From Emydura subglobosa (Eukaryota > Chordata > Testudines > Chelidae), in NCBI GenBank assembly GCA_007922225.1, contig ML679960.1, positions 6,860,844 to 6,924,843 of the forward strand: DNA of 64,000 nucleotides. Direction: 5' to 3'. The notes under the pieces were generated by a model. That model did no database searches. It worked only from the letters and a program-made list of their open reading frames with translations, and had not been told where the DNA came from. Shown in pieces: positions 24,842 through 37,514 of this stretch. Both the position numbers and the translations under genes were made by a program. How positions within the stretch are numbered: position 1 is the first letter of the stretch; every line of letters begins with the position of its first letter.

Positions 24842-27800
24842 CGAGGATGCTTAGCACAGTAAGCCATGCACCAATAGATAATAGGTCTGTGACAGCTTGA
24901 AAAAATGTCTCAACTTTTTGCTACAGCTGGGATTTAAGTTTTAAACATGAGCTAGCATTCCAGTTGCCACAGTGTGCCATGCTGCAGAAACATGTTATAT
25001 CCTGTCAGTCCATTATTTTTTCCCCACAAATTGAATTAGATCACTTGTACCATCACAAGATCACATATTGAATCACACAGACTCAATATCACCAGTGAAC
25101 TTTGCAGCTGGAGCCTGCAGCCTGAAAGGCCTTCTTGAACTCAAGTTGTCCTGTTTCCTCCAGAAAGTGATCTCTCTGAACACTATCTCTAAAGTAGCTA
25201 CTTTTCTTGATATTTTAATCTGTGACATATGCAACACCCTGAAGAGTTTCTGATCTGATGATCATGGTTTCAGTGATAGCAATCCAATCCATTGCCCCTA
25301 GTATGATGTCAATAAACGTATTATACACTGGATGAGTCACATTTACTCTATTGACAGCATGTCAAGTGCAAAGGAAATATGGGACCCAATGACATTCAGA
25401 AAATATTTCTGTATCTTTAGTTTCATTCTGAAAATATTTCTATTAAAAAGGACATTAATAAAAATGATAAAATAACTCAAAGGGCTCTATTCTTCTTTGA
25501 CATGTTTATACTACAGCCCTTGGAATTTCAAAGACACACATCTGAGATGAGTACTGATGTATAAATTACAGTATAGTATGTTGAATCCTTTCAAAATCAC
25601 ACATAGCCAAATGTGTTTGGCGGCTAAATGAAGCTACATACCTGAAAAGAAGAAGAAACTGAAAAAAGTGAGAGAACTGCCTTTAAAGAGCAACATATGC
25701 TTCGCTTTCCAAATATTAGCATCTAACTCTACCATAAAGAGCAGAGCAGAGCAGGTTGAATTCCTTACAGTCATCTCCATTTATGATCATCCACTCACAC
25801 AGTAATAACCTAATCTTCAATACACATAGAGAGTTAGTCAGTGATCTAAAAATTCTCTTCACATTCAAATAATTGCTAACGTTCTTTCAATCAAATGAAT
25901 GTTTCCTTCCTGTTAGGCTGAGCTAAATTTTCACGAACAGGTCAGTAGGTGCCTGAGGATGCTATTAAGTGACTAACAGTGAAATGCTTCCAAGTGTCTA
26001 TGGTATTTGTGAAGTACTGCAACTAAATTCTGAGAGACAAATGTTCAAAAGGGCCTCACGTAGCCTCAAGCTGATACACAATTTTGCATCTGCAAACTCC
26101 TGAATGCACACAGATTGAATACTGTTATTTGTGGATGAAGTTGATAGCCTACACATTAAAAGTGTTAAACCTATGAGATTTGCATGCCCATATTGGAGGA
26201 TAAATGTAGTGTTTCTTCGGAACCCTCTAGAGGATGGCCAGGTACTATATTCAGATGTCCTGGGAGACTTCTTTTAAAAATTCTGCTCCCTGCAGGTAGA
26301 AAAAGGATTTAGAGCTCACCTTTCTGCCCAACAACACCTGAACGCAGCCTGTGATAGGCCAGTCCCAAGCATGGAACCAGCTACTAATGGCAACCAGGGC
26401 TGGGCAGGATGTAGGGAACCTCCTACCAAGAGCCCCATGGCAGCAGTAAGGTGTTCTTACATAGGAAACAGTATGCCAGCCTCATGCCAGAGCACAACCA
26501 CTCCCCTTCCCCATATAGTGGTGATGCTTCTGTGGGAAGCGATTTACAGAGGTAGCATTCGTTGGTGGTGCAGTGTAAAGAGGCCACACTGCTTTCTAGG
26601 ACTTCAACATAAATTGAAAAAGTGGCCTTTGTGCACACATCTGTGTGTGCACCTTTCAAGCCCTAACACCTAAATCGCTCAGGTGACAAAATTAACACAT
26701 CCAAGTATTCAGCATGGCCTGGCACATATGTGACTACATACAGGGACTGGCTTGATTGCTCTCCACCTTGCCTCTGTTTTCACCCATTTGAGGGTGGATA
26801 TTTTCTGATTTTCCTAAGTAAATCTGGTTGGGCCTTGTTCCTCTTAAGTGAATGTATTGATATATTTCTGCTTTCTAAGCCACCCCAACTTCCCTTTTTT
26901 TTAATGCAACTCTTGAAACAACCATAAAGGCATCCCATCTTCTTCCCTCTCTGTCATTACCAGTCATCCATAGCATAATCATCCTCCTCTGCATGCCACG
27001 ACAAACAGACCCTGGAGCCCTGGTCCCTCCCTACTCCCCATTGATAATTTCAAGTAATGTGTTGAATGTGTTATGTTTTATGTGTCACTTGGCCAGGACA
27101 TTGGTAGCTTTGGTTAGGTTATGGAATTTCTCTCTATTGTATGAGCATGTAGCTCCCCTTTGTACATTGTTGCTATCAAAGAGTTTTGTTTGCTAAACAA
27201 AGTTGTGTTTCAGATGTCAGTGCAGTGTGCATAGATTATTTCGGTCTGTAATTAATGACGATATTATAATTGTTTAGTTTCAGGCTTGCCGTCATAGGCG
27301 TTCAGAGATCTACATTTGAAACAAAGGCTCTTGAAAATGCTTGTGAGTCACCTCTTTTCATACTTGCTTGTAAGCCTACATCCTAAGTGATTAACTAAGG
27401 ACACTTGAATGCCATTTATGCTGTTGCAGGCACAACTCCAAAAATAAAATACTCAGGTATCCTTTATGCAAACTGACAAAATGGCTGCCATTGGAGCAGA
27501 AAGAGACGTAACATTACCAGCGTGGAAAGTACAATGTTCATAGAAGTGAGAATGCCATTTATTTGCACCAGAAGCTGTATTGCTGTATTCTTTTGCTTAC
27601 TTAGGGGGGAAAAAAAAAAAAAGAGTATACAAACAACTGTAATGCTGAGAACATGAAGAAAACAATTTGAAGCTGCCAGGCAGACCATCTCGCTGGCCAA
27701 ACTGAAATAGAGGGACCAAGAACATCAACCCAGGCAGACTGACAAATATTTTCAATTGGGAAAAGTTTGCCATGGAATAGAATGCACACAGGTAGGTGAG

Positions 27801-30800
27801 TTTTACTGGGGTGTGTAATCAAACGTCACTGTCAAAGCAGAATGAATGTATTGTTAACCAACTGCTTGACTAATATGTACATGTTACTTGGATGTTAAAG
27901 ACTTCGAAGTTGAAAGACAAAATGACCACGCTTAGACAAATTTATTAACAGCCTAATTCTCTAGTCCAGAGGAGTTTATTAACTAAAACAAAGCAATACA
28001 CAACATGGAATCATACATATCACCCATCTGGGAAGATCTTGCAGCCTTCACCTGACACACCAGGTTTGCTTCCAGAATATGCCCCAAAAACTACTTTGTA
28101 TTTATAATACAGTTCTTTACAAGTCAGAAAGTGCTTTATATCACCCACGACTAAAGTTTACCAATCAGCTTTTTTATTTTGTTTCTCTGGTACCAGAGTG
28201 TACCTTTTTGTTTTGTGTTTTGTTTTGGATACCTCATTTAAAGCCAGTTGGGCATTGAGGTACATTCTAACCTGTGCTAGGACACGCTACTCATGTATCT
28301 TGTTTTTGACTGGCTTCCTATTTTCTAATGCCGAAGTGTTATGGGATACTTGATGTGGGGGAACAGAATTGTGGGAAGAGCATAATACAGAACTTCCCAC
28401 TATGAGCGCGCGCACATGTGCACACGCACACAATATTAATGCCATTTGCATTATACCTATTAAGATGACGTATATTAGGCTTAACATATATATAGGCTAA
28501 TAAATGGCAAGTACAAATCATTGCAGTGCTGAGTGATATTAACAACTAAAGAGACTAGATAGAATCATAGAGCAGAAGTGATGGTAAAAGATGTGGCCTG
28601 AAGATCAGTAATGTCAAGCCATTCAGCCATAGGTCTTCCAGGTGTTTCTCTTTCCAGATTAAGCAGGGTTCTTCCTTTAAATGCAGGTAGATGAATCCCA
28701 TTCACAGATTTGCCATTCAATGGAATCATCATTCTCTACCCAACAAGCACTACTACCCATTGTTACAATGTAAGAGAATGATTATGAAGACATGAGAAGA
28801 CACTAAAGGAAGAATTTCCATGAAAGAAGATGCACAAGATGTTCTATGGAAGATACCTCCTCCAGCTGCCTCTCAGTCACCTCTCATGACACATTCTCCC
28901 CAGTGGCATAGTTTCTTTGGGCATACAGTGAACATTGCCAGGGACTGGCAAAACTGTGATGATATCCTTTTCTAGCAACACATCATGTGCTGCTAAGGGA
29001 GAACACAAGTTGCCTTCTGAAAACAAATCCTCAGGTTATATAGCTGCTGAATGATATCTTCTCTAAAACTTTTGGTGTCGAACACCTCCAAAGTCAGAGC
29101 CACTCAAGTGCACAAGCTTAATTGGGGCCTCATATTATTTTAGGTAGAATCAGTATATTACATTCTTCTACTACGAAAGTATGTCTGCCAGTGAGACATT
29201 TTTGCTGCTGAAGTCCTAGTTAAGTTTATGTATTTGAGTGCAATTTAGAGGAATTCAAGTCACGCAGTGTGGGTGGTCATATGTGGGAAATTAGTTGTGA
29301 AGCTGAGCAGTATGAGTATGTTTGGGTATCACAAAATGAGTGTTGTTTGGCACGGGAGTTGAGGTGAGCTTAAAATGTAATGGAACATTAACTGATGATT
29401 CCCTTGACTTGTGTTGATTATGTTGCTAGAAAATACACTTTTGAGCAATCAATAAAATTACTTTTAGTAAACAGTGAAAATGAATTTAGCCAATAGATTA
29501 CAATGGCTCAAAGAGAACTACTTAGCTTCTGAGTAAATGAACTGCAGGGTTTTTTTAAAAAAGGAAAGCAGACTAAATTCATATTTACCCAATAGACCTG
29601 AGCACTTCGTAAGGAGCTGTTTCAATCTATTAGGTACTCAATAACTCTTTTTAAAAACCTCACAAACTGGTTATGTATTTATCCAGTAAAACATAATAGC
29701 TTTGTAAAAGTTGCTTTGGTCTCTCTTGGCAAATAATTAGCATTTCTGAAAACTGACTAAATACATATTTATATAACGTACTAGAAGAGGTTTCAAGGAC
29801 TTATTACAGGCCTTGGTTTTAAATAGAATGGATGGCTCTGATCTAATCTTTTGGGTAAATAATTTGTTTTATAATTAAATTTGGAGGGAGTGGAAATAAT
29901 TTTAAACAAATATTTAAATAATAGCAAGGATCTGACAAAAGAGTCAGACTGACACTCCCTCCTTGACTCCTGTTCTTTAAAATAAAAAGGCAACTGGTGG
30001 TGGATCCCTATGGAACTTCTTCTAAAAGAGGGAAAGGGGAATCAGAGAGAGAGAGAGAGGGAAGATGGCTTCAATCACAGATGGAGCATGCACTATGTAG
30101 AAGATGTTATAGCCTAAAGCTGCATTAACTTTTAGTCAGAGTCTCTTCAAGAGTCCCCCGACATGCCCTTATCTATCTGTGGAGAGTCTTCACAGAGTCC
30201 AAGACATGGATGTTATGGAGGTGATCCTTCTGAATAGAAAGAGAGAGCTCTGTACATGGATGGCTTCCCCTGCACACAGATCCTGAGGAATATGATCCTG
30301 CCAATGAAATTATATTACTGGTTTTGCATTATATTCTTCTGGAGCCCTTGTTCTGTTCAGAAGCAGCATGGCCATTGCCATCTCAAAAAGGCCAGCTGTG
30401 GCCCTGGATTTCCAATTGGTTAGGGGCTTGGCAGTGGGGAAAAGATAGCTTCTCCATCATCCCAGAGCCACAGTTGATTTAAGAACTAGTAGTGCCCCCT
30501 TACTCCTATTGGAGGATAGGACTGGAACTCCAGAAGAGAAGCCCAGCCATGTCCAACTGCATTGTCTTTATACTTTTATGGCTCCAACCTACATGCAATC
30601 CCTTTAACACTTTATCTGGAGGCTTCTCTTTCCTCACTCCTTATGTGAATTGCCGTTGCGTGGACTTGCAAAATAAGAATTGACAGTCCACAGAGGATTA
30701 GTAGATGCATATAAAGGGGATATGCATCAGAAAATACATGTTGCTATTAAGGAAGCCTAAACTGTGCCTTATTTACTTAAGTTTAAAATTGCCCTAGTAC

Positions 30801-33363
30801 AGAATAAACATAGCACAAAGAATGCCACTTAGAGGTATTCTTATGGGCCTCTTTAACTTTTCCTTTACATGCACACTGCAGAATCAGGCACAAGCAATCT
30901 ATGTTTGCCAGAATTCACTTTAACTTTCTGGCACTTCTATTATTTAATTTTTTGTGTATGTCATGCCAAACCCACGTTTGAAATGCAATTAAGTTTACTC
31001 TGTGGTGTAGTATCCCCTTTTCACACAGAAGTATGTTTTTTTCATTATTACGTGTAACACGCTACATTTAAATTACATTAGCAGTTCTAATTTTCTCTGG
31101 AAATTCATAATGAAGACTGCCAATGTGCCCTCATCCGCTGACATTGTATGAATAAAATCAACAGGCAAGCAGGCAGCCCCATAGGAAGGCTTATGGATGA
31201 AGTGCCAGCCATTATTTTGGAATTTCTTTTCTCTTGTCAGATTAAATCAAACACTTAAAATATAGTTTTTCTTTGAAATGTAATAAACTTGTTCCTTGTA
31301 TGTAATCAGAGTTAGGCCTGCTGACTTTAGTGACAAAATAAGATTTTAGGCCCAGATCCCCAAACGCATTTAGGCACCTAATTCCCACTGAACGTCTTTG
31401 AGGATCTGAGACTTACTGCTTTTTACTCTTGTTAGCCCTACAGAGCTGAGTAGGAGTGAGCTGGGGATTCTGTTTCTTAATAGAAATAATAAAAATAATT
31501 GTCAACTAAATTATAAGCAGTGACACCGGTCCAATTTTGCTGAAGTCAGTGGGGGTTACGTAGGTGCCACTAATAGCATAATTTGAAGGTTATGCAGGAT
31601 TATGCAGCTGTCACTGAGGGCATAAATGGAAGACAATGGGGTTGCAGAGGTGTAAATAAAGGCATAATTTGGCCTCTGGAACATTTATTGCAGGGGAGGA
31701 GGTAGGAGAAGGAAAGAGTCATGTTTGTCTCTAATATTGCAGGTTGAATTAGGCGGAAAATAAGACTTCAAATTTTACCAATAAATTGAGCATGCTTGCT
31801 CAGGAAATCAGCCCTGGACTTTCATAATACCATACTCACAGCTGCTTTTCAGAGCAGAGCAATACTTAAAATATTGTTTAGGATGATGGAGCCTTGGAAA
31901 GGCAGGTCTATGAAGTTGTCCAGAACTCTTTCCAGGTAGGTCTTGTTGAAATTGTTAGGATATTCTTTCTCTGTTGGGTGGCGGTGCGTTCACTCATTTT
32001 ACCTCTTCGCTGTTAACTGGATTTTCTGGTTTTGTTTTGTTTTTAATATTAATAGGCCCTCTTTTGCCTGAGAAACTACAGTTAATTTAGTTTTGAAAAT
32101 ATGTGTATTTATTTGCATGTTCAGAGGAAATGTAAGTCTTTGAAACTGTTATACATTTTCCTGTATTAGCTATATTACACTTTTAACATGTTTGGCCCTG
32201 AGAAAAGGGTGAAGCACAATTTCTCATACATTGCAACTAACTAATATGCTATCATTCTTAATTAATTACTATTATTCACAAGCAACAGAAGAAAAAATAT
32301 TCTTGTTTATTATCCACAGTTTATTAACCAATGCTCTTGGTGAAGAAAAATGCTGTTGTTGCCCTCATTTTACTGATTGGGAGGCTGATAGTATAAGGCC
32401 TTAGCATTGCAACTGATTTTGTGTGGGTGGATTTCTGCAAATCCCCATTGGCTGTGTTACAACACTATGAGGGGCTGCCTGTGTGGAACAAGTTGCAGAA
32501 TTAGTGTCTAAGGGCTGGACTGGTAAAGATTTCAGTGGAAGTTATGTACTTGGGGATTTTTGAAATTTCCCCTAGGTGCCCATCTGAATCATTAAGTACC
32601 TGAATACCTTTAAAAATCTGGCCCTAAATGATTTGCTCTAGGCTTCAATGGGAGTCTTTGTTAATATTTGGATTAGAACTGAGGGTCCAGGATCCCAGTT
32701 GTATGCTTATGCTACTTCTCTGTGCCATTCTTTCTTTTATTTAGTTATTTGTTTATTTATTTTAGTTATTGTGTTTATTTAGTTATTTACTTATTTAGTT
32801 GGGAGACTCTTGCATGAAAGGCTATTGGGCTTGTTTGTTACTTTATTGAGTCCAAAATGACTCTCTGGCTTTATGGGTACAGAAAATGCTGCCGTTTCAG
32901 AGGTATTCAAATGAAAAATGCATTGAGATTGCTAAGCTTTAAAAAGATTGGCTATCCATTTATTTACCCCTCTACATTCCTTACCCCTTCACTTTGAGAT
33001 GACTGCTATTTACCAGTCGTGCTTGTAACCTCTTGTTAACCTTTTCCCTGTGGTACACATGAGGTTTTATCCTTTCTTGTAGCTTTGAAAGATTTAACCA
33101 AGTAAACATTTCTGTCTAACAGCGAAAATGAAAAGACAGTTGTATTACAAGAATAGTAATTCATACAAATAAATAGAGCAAATGGAATTGGAGCTAGTAG
33201 ATAGGGTATGGCAGGATTCCTGAGTATTTTAATGGGATTGTCATTGTTAGTAGGTACAGAAAGCAGAATAAACTGGCCAATAAATATTAGTGATACTGGT
33301 GATGGAATTAGCTCATCACAGTAGAGCTATAACCAGCTCTGTTGATATTGAGAAAGCAACACA
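24842..33363. other. Intergenic, no gene recognised
   Basis: About 8.5 kb of AT-rich DNA. No frame exceeds about 100 codons and none resembles a known protein. I see short simple tracts: GC/CA alternation near 28403-28430, (GA)n near 30046-30060 and TTTA-rich sequence near 32735-32800. Degenerate palindromes of the short fold-back type lie near 31350-31413 and 32535-32630, both containing forms of taggcacct or cctaggtgcc and agatc(c/t). No RNA gene was recognised. Confidence 0.6.
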
Positions 33364-33371
33364 GTCTAGTG

Positions 33372-33553
33372 CAGTGTTTCTTAACCTGGGGTTTTAGAGG
33401 GGTCACAAGTGCAGAGCTGGTATTGGGGGTGGCAAGAAAGGCAATTGCCTGGAGCCACAGGGGCACCATGAAACTAAGTTACATGCCTCAGCCCCGTGGG
33501 GGTGGGACTCAGGCTTCAGGGGTACAGTAGTTTGGAAAGGTTAAGAACCACTG
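33372..33553. mobile_element. hAT-like MITE with perfect 8-bp target duplication
   Basis: 182-bp element with ends cagtgtttcttaacct (33372-33387) and ggttaagaaccactg (33539-33553), which are inverted repeats of the CAGTGGTTCTTAACC type seen in hAT/Charlie elements. It is flanked on both sides by gtctagtg (33364-33371 and 33554-33561), the 8-bp duplication expected of hAT transposases. The interior is GC-rich with no real frame. Confidence 0.92.
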
Positions 33554-33589
33554 GTCTAGTGGCTTCTGTGAGAAACCCCTGAATCTGCT

Positions 33590-33690
33590 ACTGACTTACT
33601 GTGTTGTCTTAAGCAAGATACTTAGCTTCTCTGTGCCTCAGTTTCTCTATCTTTAAATTAGGGATAATACTTACTGTACATGGGCATTAT
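33590..33690 (+). repeat. MIR-like ancient SINE fragment
   Basis: The ordered blocks cttaagcaagatacttagct, tctctgtgcctcagtttctc, then tctttaaattagggataata follow the 3' half of MIR. Confidence 0.65.
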
Positions 33691-34164
33691 AAATATAAAA
33701 CAATTATTTGCTGACAACTTTGAAGATTAAAATGGCCATAAGATGCCAAGTACAATGTGTGTTGCAAAGTTTCAGATTAGGCTGCAGTTCTTAGAGCCCG
33801 TAGGAAGCAAAGATACATTTAAATAATTTTCAGTTCTGTCATCTTGGTTTGCAGTCACCCGAAGCTTCCGAAGCGACCTGTCCACTCTGACAGTTTCCTG
33901 CTCTGGTGGTAGCTCTAATGAGAACACTTTCTCTGGGAATGCCTCAAGGGAGCTGCAGCTAGGATGGCTGGTCTGGAAGCTTACAGCTGATTATAAATTT
34001 TGAGGGTAGCAGATGAGATCATTAACTTACTTATTTTTTAAGGTTGAGATGACTTTGTGTGTAACATATTGCTCCCCTGTCTTATGTTTCAAGGTCATCT
34101 GACTCGTAAAAAGTTTTCAGCTTCAGTAAAAGAATCTTTCAGGACTTTTCTTATGCTTTTAGCA

Positions 34165-34330
34165 GTGAGAAATAATGCTTTGCACTTCTAGAGCACCTTC
34201 AGTGTAAGGATCTTAAAGAACTCTCCCAGCCATTAATGAATTAAACCTCACAACAGAGAGTTGGGTATTATAACTATCCCCGCTTTATAGAATGCTAAAC
34301 CTGGGGCACAGAGAGATCAAGACCAGCATT
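34165..34330 (-). repeat. MIR/L2-like ancient repeat tail
   Basis: The order 'tttgcacttctagagcacctt', 'gatcttaaagaactct', 'ttaaacctcacaaca', 'ggtattataactatcccc', 'ggggcacagagagatcaag' is the pattern of MIR/L2-type tails on this strand. Old and degraded. Confidence 0.55.
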
Positions 34331-34665
34331 TTCAAATATGGGGTCTGCCTTTGGGTGTTCCTGTTACTGGATCCCCATTTTGAGACGGCTCTTACTGTAC
34401 CGCAAGATTACAATACAAACCCAGAAGCATGGTAGTACGTCCTTAAATTACAGGGGGAGGGTGTTGCTGGGGGGTGCCTTACTACTTTTGGGGGCTACCT
34501 TGGTTCTGTCCTATTCAAGGGGGCCAGATTGTATGTTTTGGCCCCTTACTTTTCCCAGTGATCCCTGAAACTGCGTACCCGAGCACTGCAGGGAGCATGT
34601 GCAAACTGTCAGCCTGGCTTGGGAGCATGCATGGCAAGCCAGTCAGAGCAAGGGAGAGTCATCGG

Positions 34666-35490
34666 TAGGGCCCTACCAAATTCATGGCTGTGAAAAACGT
34701 GTCACAGACCATGAAATCTGGTCTCCCCTGTGAAGTCTGGCTATTTTAGACCAGTTTTTACAGAGCTGGGCTGCCAGAGAGCAGCAGTTGCTGGCTGGGA
34801 GCCCAGCTCTGAAGACCACACCGCTGCCAGCAGCAGCGCAGAGGTGAGGGTGGCATGGTATGGAGGGATCATCACTTTTGAGGGGGGGCTGGGCCAGCCT
34901 TATGGGTGAGTGAGAGGGCAACCACCCAGGGTCCCGGGGTCACCTCCTTCCCCCCCCCATGCACATACAGGCAGCCCAAGGCCCCTTTCATTCCCGAGCA
35001 CTGGGCCTAGAGCCAGGGAGAGGCATGGCAGGGGGTGCCCCAGCCAGGGACTCTTATTATGCTCTGGGATCCAGCTGCTAGTCCTGGATGAGCTGGGGGA
35101 CTTCCTCTTCCCCTGCATGGGCCGCTCCCTAGGCCACGTCAGACCCATCTCCAGGAACCTCCTCCAGGATGCTCCCTGGCTGCTGGCTGAGAGCCCAGAT
35201 GTGAAGGCATGGCCTGGTATTGCCACCCTTGCTTCTGTGCTGCTGCTGGCAGTGGCACTGTCTTTAGAGCTGGGCGCCCGGCCAGCAGCTGCCCTCTGGC
35301 CATCCAACTCTGAAGGCAGCAGCGCAGAAATAAGGGTGGCAATACCACCACTCCCCTACAATAGCCTTGCGACCCTCCCCCCACAACCCTCTTTTGGGTT
35401 GCAACCCCTACAGCTACACCAGGACATTTCAGATTTAAACTGTGAAATGTATGATTTTTAAAATCCTATGACTGTGAATTTGGTGGGCCC
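34666..35490. mobile_element. TIR element (non-autonomous, hAT-like ends), GC-rich interior
   Basis: The left end is tagggccctaccaaattcat (34666-34685). The right end is gtgaatttggtgggcccc (35474-35491), whose reverse complement begins gggcccaccaaattcac. The interior holds repeated modules in both orientations, such as gccagcagca / tgctgctggc and forms of gggtggca...taccac. Frames of up to 183 codons inside reflect GC content and match no known protein. The flanks gtcatcgg and gtcgttag match at only 5 of 8 positions, so a target duplication is not secure. Confidence 0.65.
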
Positions 35491-35491
35491 C

Positions 35492-36641
35492 AAGTCGTTA
35501 GCCCATTCAGGTCCTGCTGGTAGGACTCACAACAACCCAATCCCAGTAGAGAGCAGCTGCAAATTTTTCCAGCCTAGAAATGTGCCTATCATCTCTAGAA
35601 AGGCAGGGAGAGTTGTCAAATTCCCAGTCTAATCAGTATGTGCAGATGATAGCAGAGTGACAGTTCTGCTAAAGTTAAGACCAGCTTCCTGATTAAGACC
35701 AGCTAAAACTCGATTCTTCTAAGTATTCTAAAATCTACAAAGATGCGCCGATGGTTTCGAGATTAGGTGTGCCTGATGGGAGTGTGAAGTTCTGTTAGTA
35801 ATCCAAATCTGGGGGCATTTGACAAAGAAGTTCCCAAGATACAACCCCTGGGAAAATAAAGCAGCCTTTCGTCTAGTTGAGAGATTCTGGCAATCTTTTT
35901 TTGCCCACATATAGTGATCATACCAGGGCCCAGAGCATCACACCAGAGTCTCCAATGCTCAGGGGTTACCCCAACAGAGTGCATGGCACCATCCAGTCCT
36001 TTGGGGGCAAGCAAATTGAAATGTTGTTTGAAAAATATTTTGCTTCTTCTCACACCTAATACATATACGGACAGAGAAATTACCGGGCTCGTTAGCCTTC
36101 CTAGTTCCATGATGGCTGTATTATTCAAGGGATTAAGAAGCACTTCTTTGAGCTTCACCCACTCAGTGTCAGTCTGAGTCCTGCCTTGGGCAGAAATCTG
36201 GAAAATGTTGGGAGGTATGTTGCTAACAGCGGTTTGTGTAGGATGCTCTTTTTTTTTTTTTTTTTTAAAGTAAATGCTTGCTGGCAGGAGAGGGGTATTT
36301 TTAATTTTAGAAGGTGGAGGACTGGAGAAATAGGAGTGGGAGGGGGATACATAGGGGTTGGTGGTAGGGGAGGTGAGAAGGATTGAGGGCTGAGGGGAGC
36401 GGGACAAACACTGTAAAGGGGATGTGTGGGTGAATGGCACCAAAACTGGAGCAGGGATGTCTGTCAGCCCCATATTGTCCCCTTCTGTGGATCTGGGGGG
36501 GTCTGAGACCCACTCCCTAACCCCTTCGTGTGATCTCATTTCACTGTCCCCTTTGGGGCTGTCTGAACTCCACTCATTCCCTTTGGTGTCTCTGCCCATC
36601 CCTGACCTGCCTCCCCCCACTCCCCCATCCCATATGTATAA
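35492..36641. other. Intergenic, includes a T tract; no gene recognised
   Basis: Contains an 18-20 nt T run (about 36248-36266) and pyrimidine-rich sequence. A 351-codon minus-strand frame crosses it (35763-36818). It has low-complexity Lys, Ser and Pro stretches, runs into the neighbouring transposon and shows no domain, so I do not call it a gene. Confidence 0.55.
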
Positions 36642-37514
36642 GACCTGGTCTACACTCGAGATTTTGTCGATCAACATCAGCCGTTTTTGAAAAAACAGTG
36701 CTGGTGTACACACTGCAATCACCCCCAACTCCACCCCATCCCCCCAGCCGACAAAACTACTCTGTTTTTTCCACAAAATAAAACCACCTTGATGAGAGAT
36801 GGAGAGGTTTTTTCGCACAGCTTAAATCAACAAAGTGTCAGTGTAGACTCCGCGGTGGTTTATGTTGTGGTAAATGGCCTCTGGAAGTGTCCCACAATGC
36901 CAATCCTGACCACTCTGGCCATCAGTTTGAACTCTGCTGCTCTTCAGCCACACGCCACTCCCCCTTTAAAGTTCAGGGAATTTTTGAAATTCCACTTCCT
37001 GCTTGGTCGACGTGGAGAACTCACATTTTTTCTTCTCAGCTGAACATGGTGGCTCCACATACCAAACGTTGTCCCGCTGGAGCACACGGGCTCTCATCAG
37101 CATTTGGGGAGATTTGGCCATGCAGTCCCAGCTCCACTCCAGCTAAAGGAACTTTGATATCTATGGCCAGATTTCTCGTGCCCTGGCAGAGAAGGGCTAT
37201 GAACAGGACATGCTGCAATGTTGAGTGAAAATCAAGGAGCTGTGGCTAGGCTAACAAAAGGCCAGGGAGACAAACACCTGCCACTTCTATAAGGAACTGG
37301 AAGAAATGCTCAGCAGCGACCCTCCGTCCACCCCCAAGACAACCCTGGATACCTCCACATACCCAGGGATAGCAGACACTGGACTCAACCCCGACAAAGA
37401 AGTCATGGGCGAGGAGGTGGAATTGGATGAGGAACCAGAGCCGGTTGTAATTACAGCGCTTTTTGATCACCAATGTAACTTGCGTCAACAAACCTTTCCA
37501 GTGTAGACAAGGCC
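36642..37514 (+). mobile_element. Harbinger-like element with internal Myb/SANT-type pseudogene
   Basis: 873 bp with inverted ends gacctggtctacact (36642-36656) and agtgtagacaaggcc (37500-37514), whose reverse complement is ggccttgtctacact. No DDE transposase is present. The interior carries the remains of a Myb/SANT-like DNA-binding protein, the second gene typical of PIF/Harbinger elements, so the superfamily call is inference from cargo and end style. Target duplication not resolved. Confidence 0.6.
37046..37440 (+). pseudogene. Myb/SANT-like DNA-binding protein, broken
   Basis: After one frameshift near 37080 the frame reads ALISIWGDLAMQSQLHSS, stop, RNFDIYGQISRALAEKGYE, then MLQC, stop, VKIKELWLG, stop, QKARETNTCHFYKELEEML. 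This matches the Myb/SANT-like (trihelix-type) domain seen in Harbinger accessory proteins and in many turtle predicted proteins: a tryptophan-anchored helix, Y/F...QISRA, then K..KELR and FYKELE. An acidic tail, about 37400-37440, follows. Three in-frame stops and a frameshift make it non-functional. Confidence 0.7.

Noticed and set aside
34910..35461. 183-codon + frame
   Set aside because: It lies within the TIR element 34666-35490 and ends in its terminal repeat; no known domain.
34658..35501. 8-bp flanks gtcatcgg / gtcgttag as a target duplication of the TIR element
   Set aside because: Only 5 of 8 positions match and the exact right end is uncertain by 1-3 bases, so it was not claimed.
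35763..36818. 351-codon minus-strand open frame, the longest in the window
   Set aside because: It has low-complexity Lys (from a T tract), Pro and Ser stretches, overlaps the edge of the Harbinger-like element, shows no domain or splice context, and reads through intergenic DNA. It is most likely chance.
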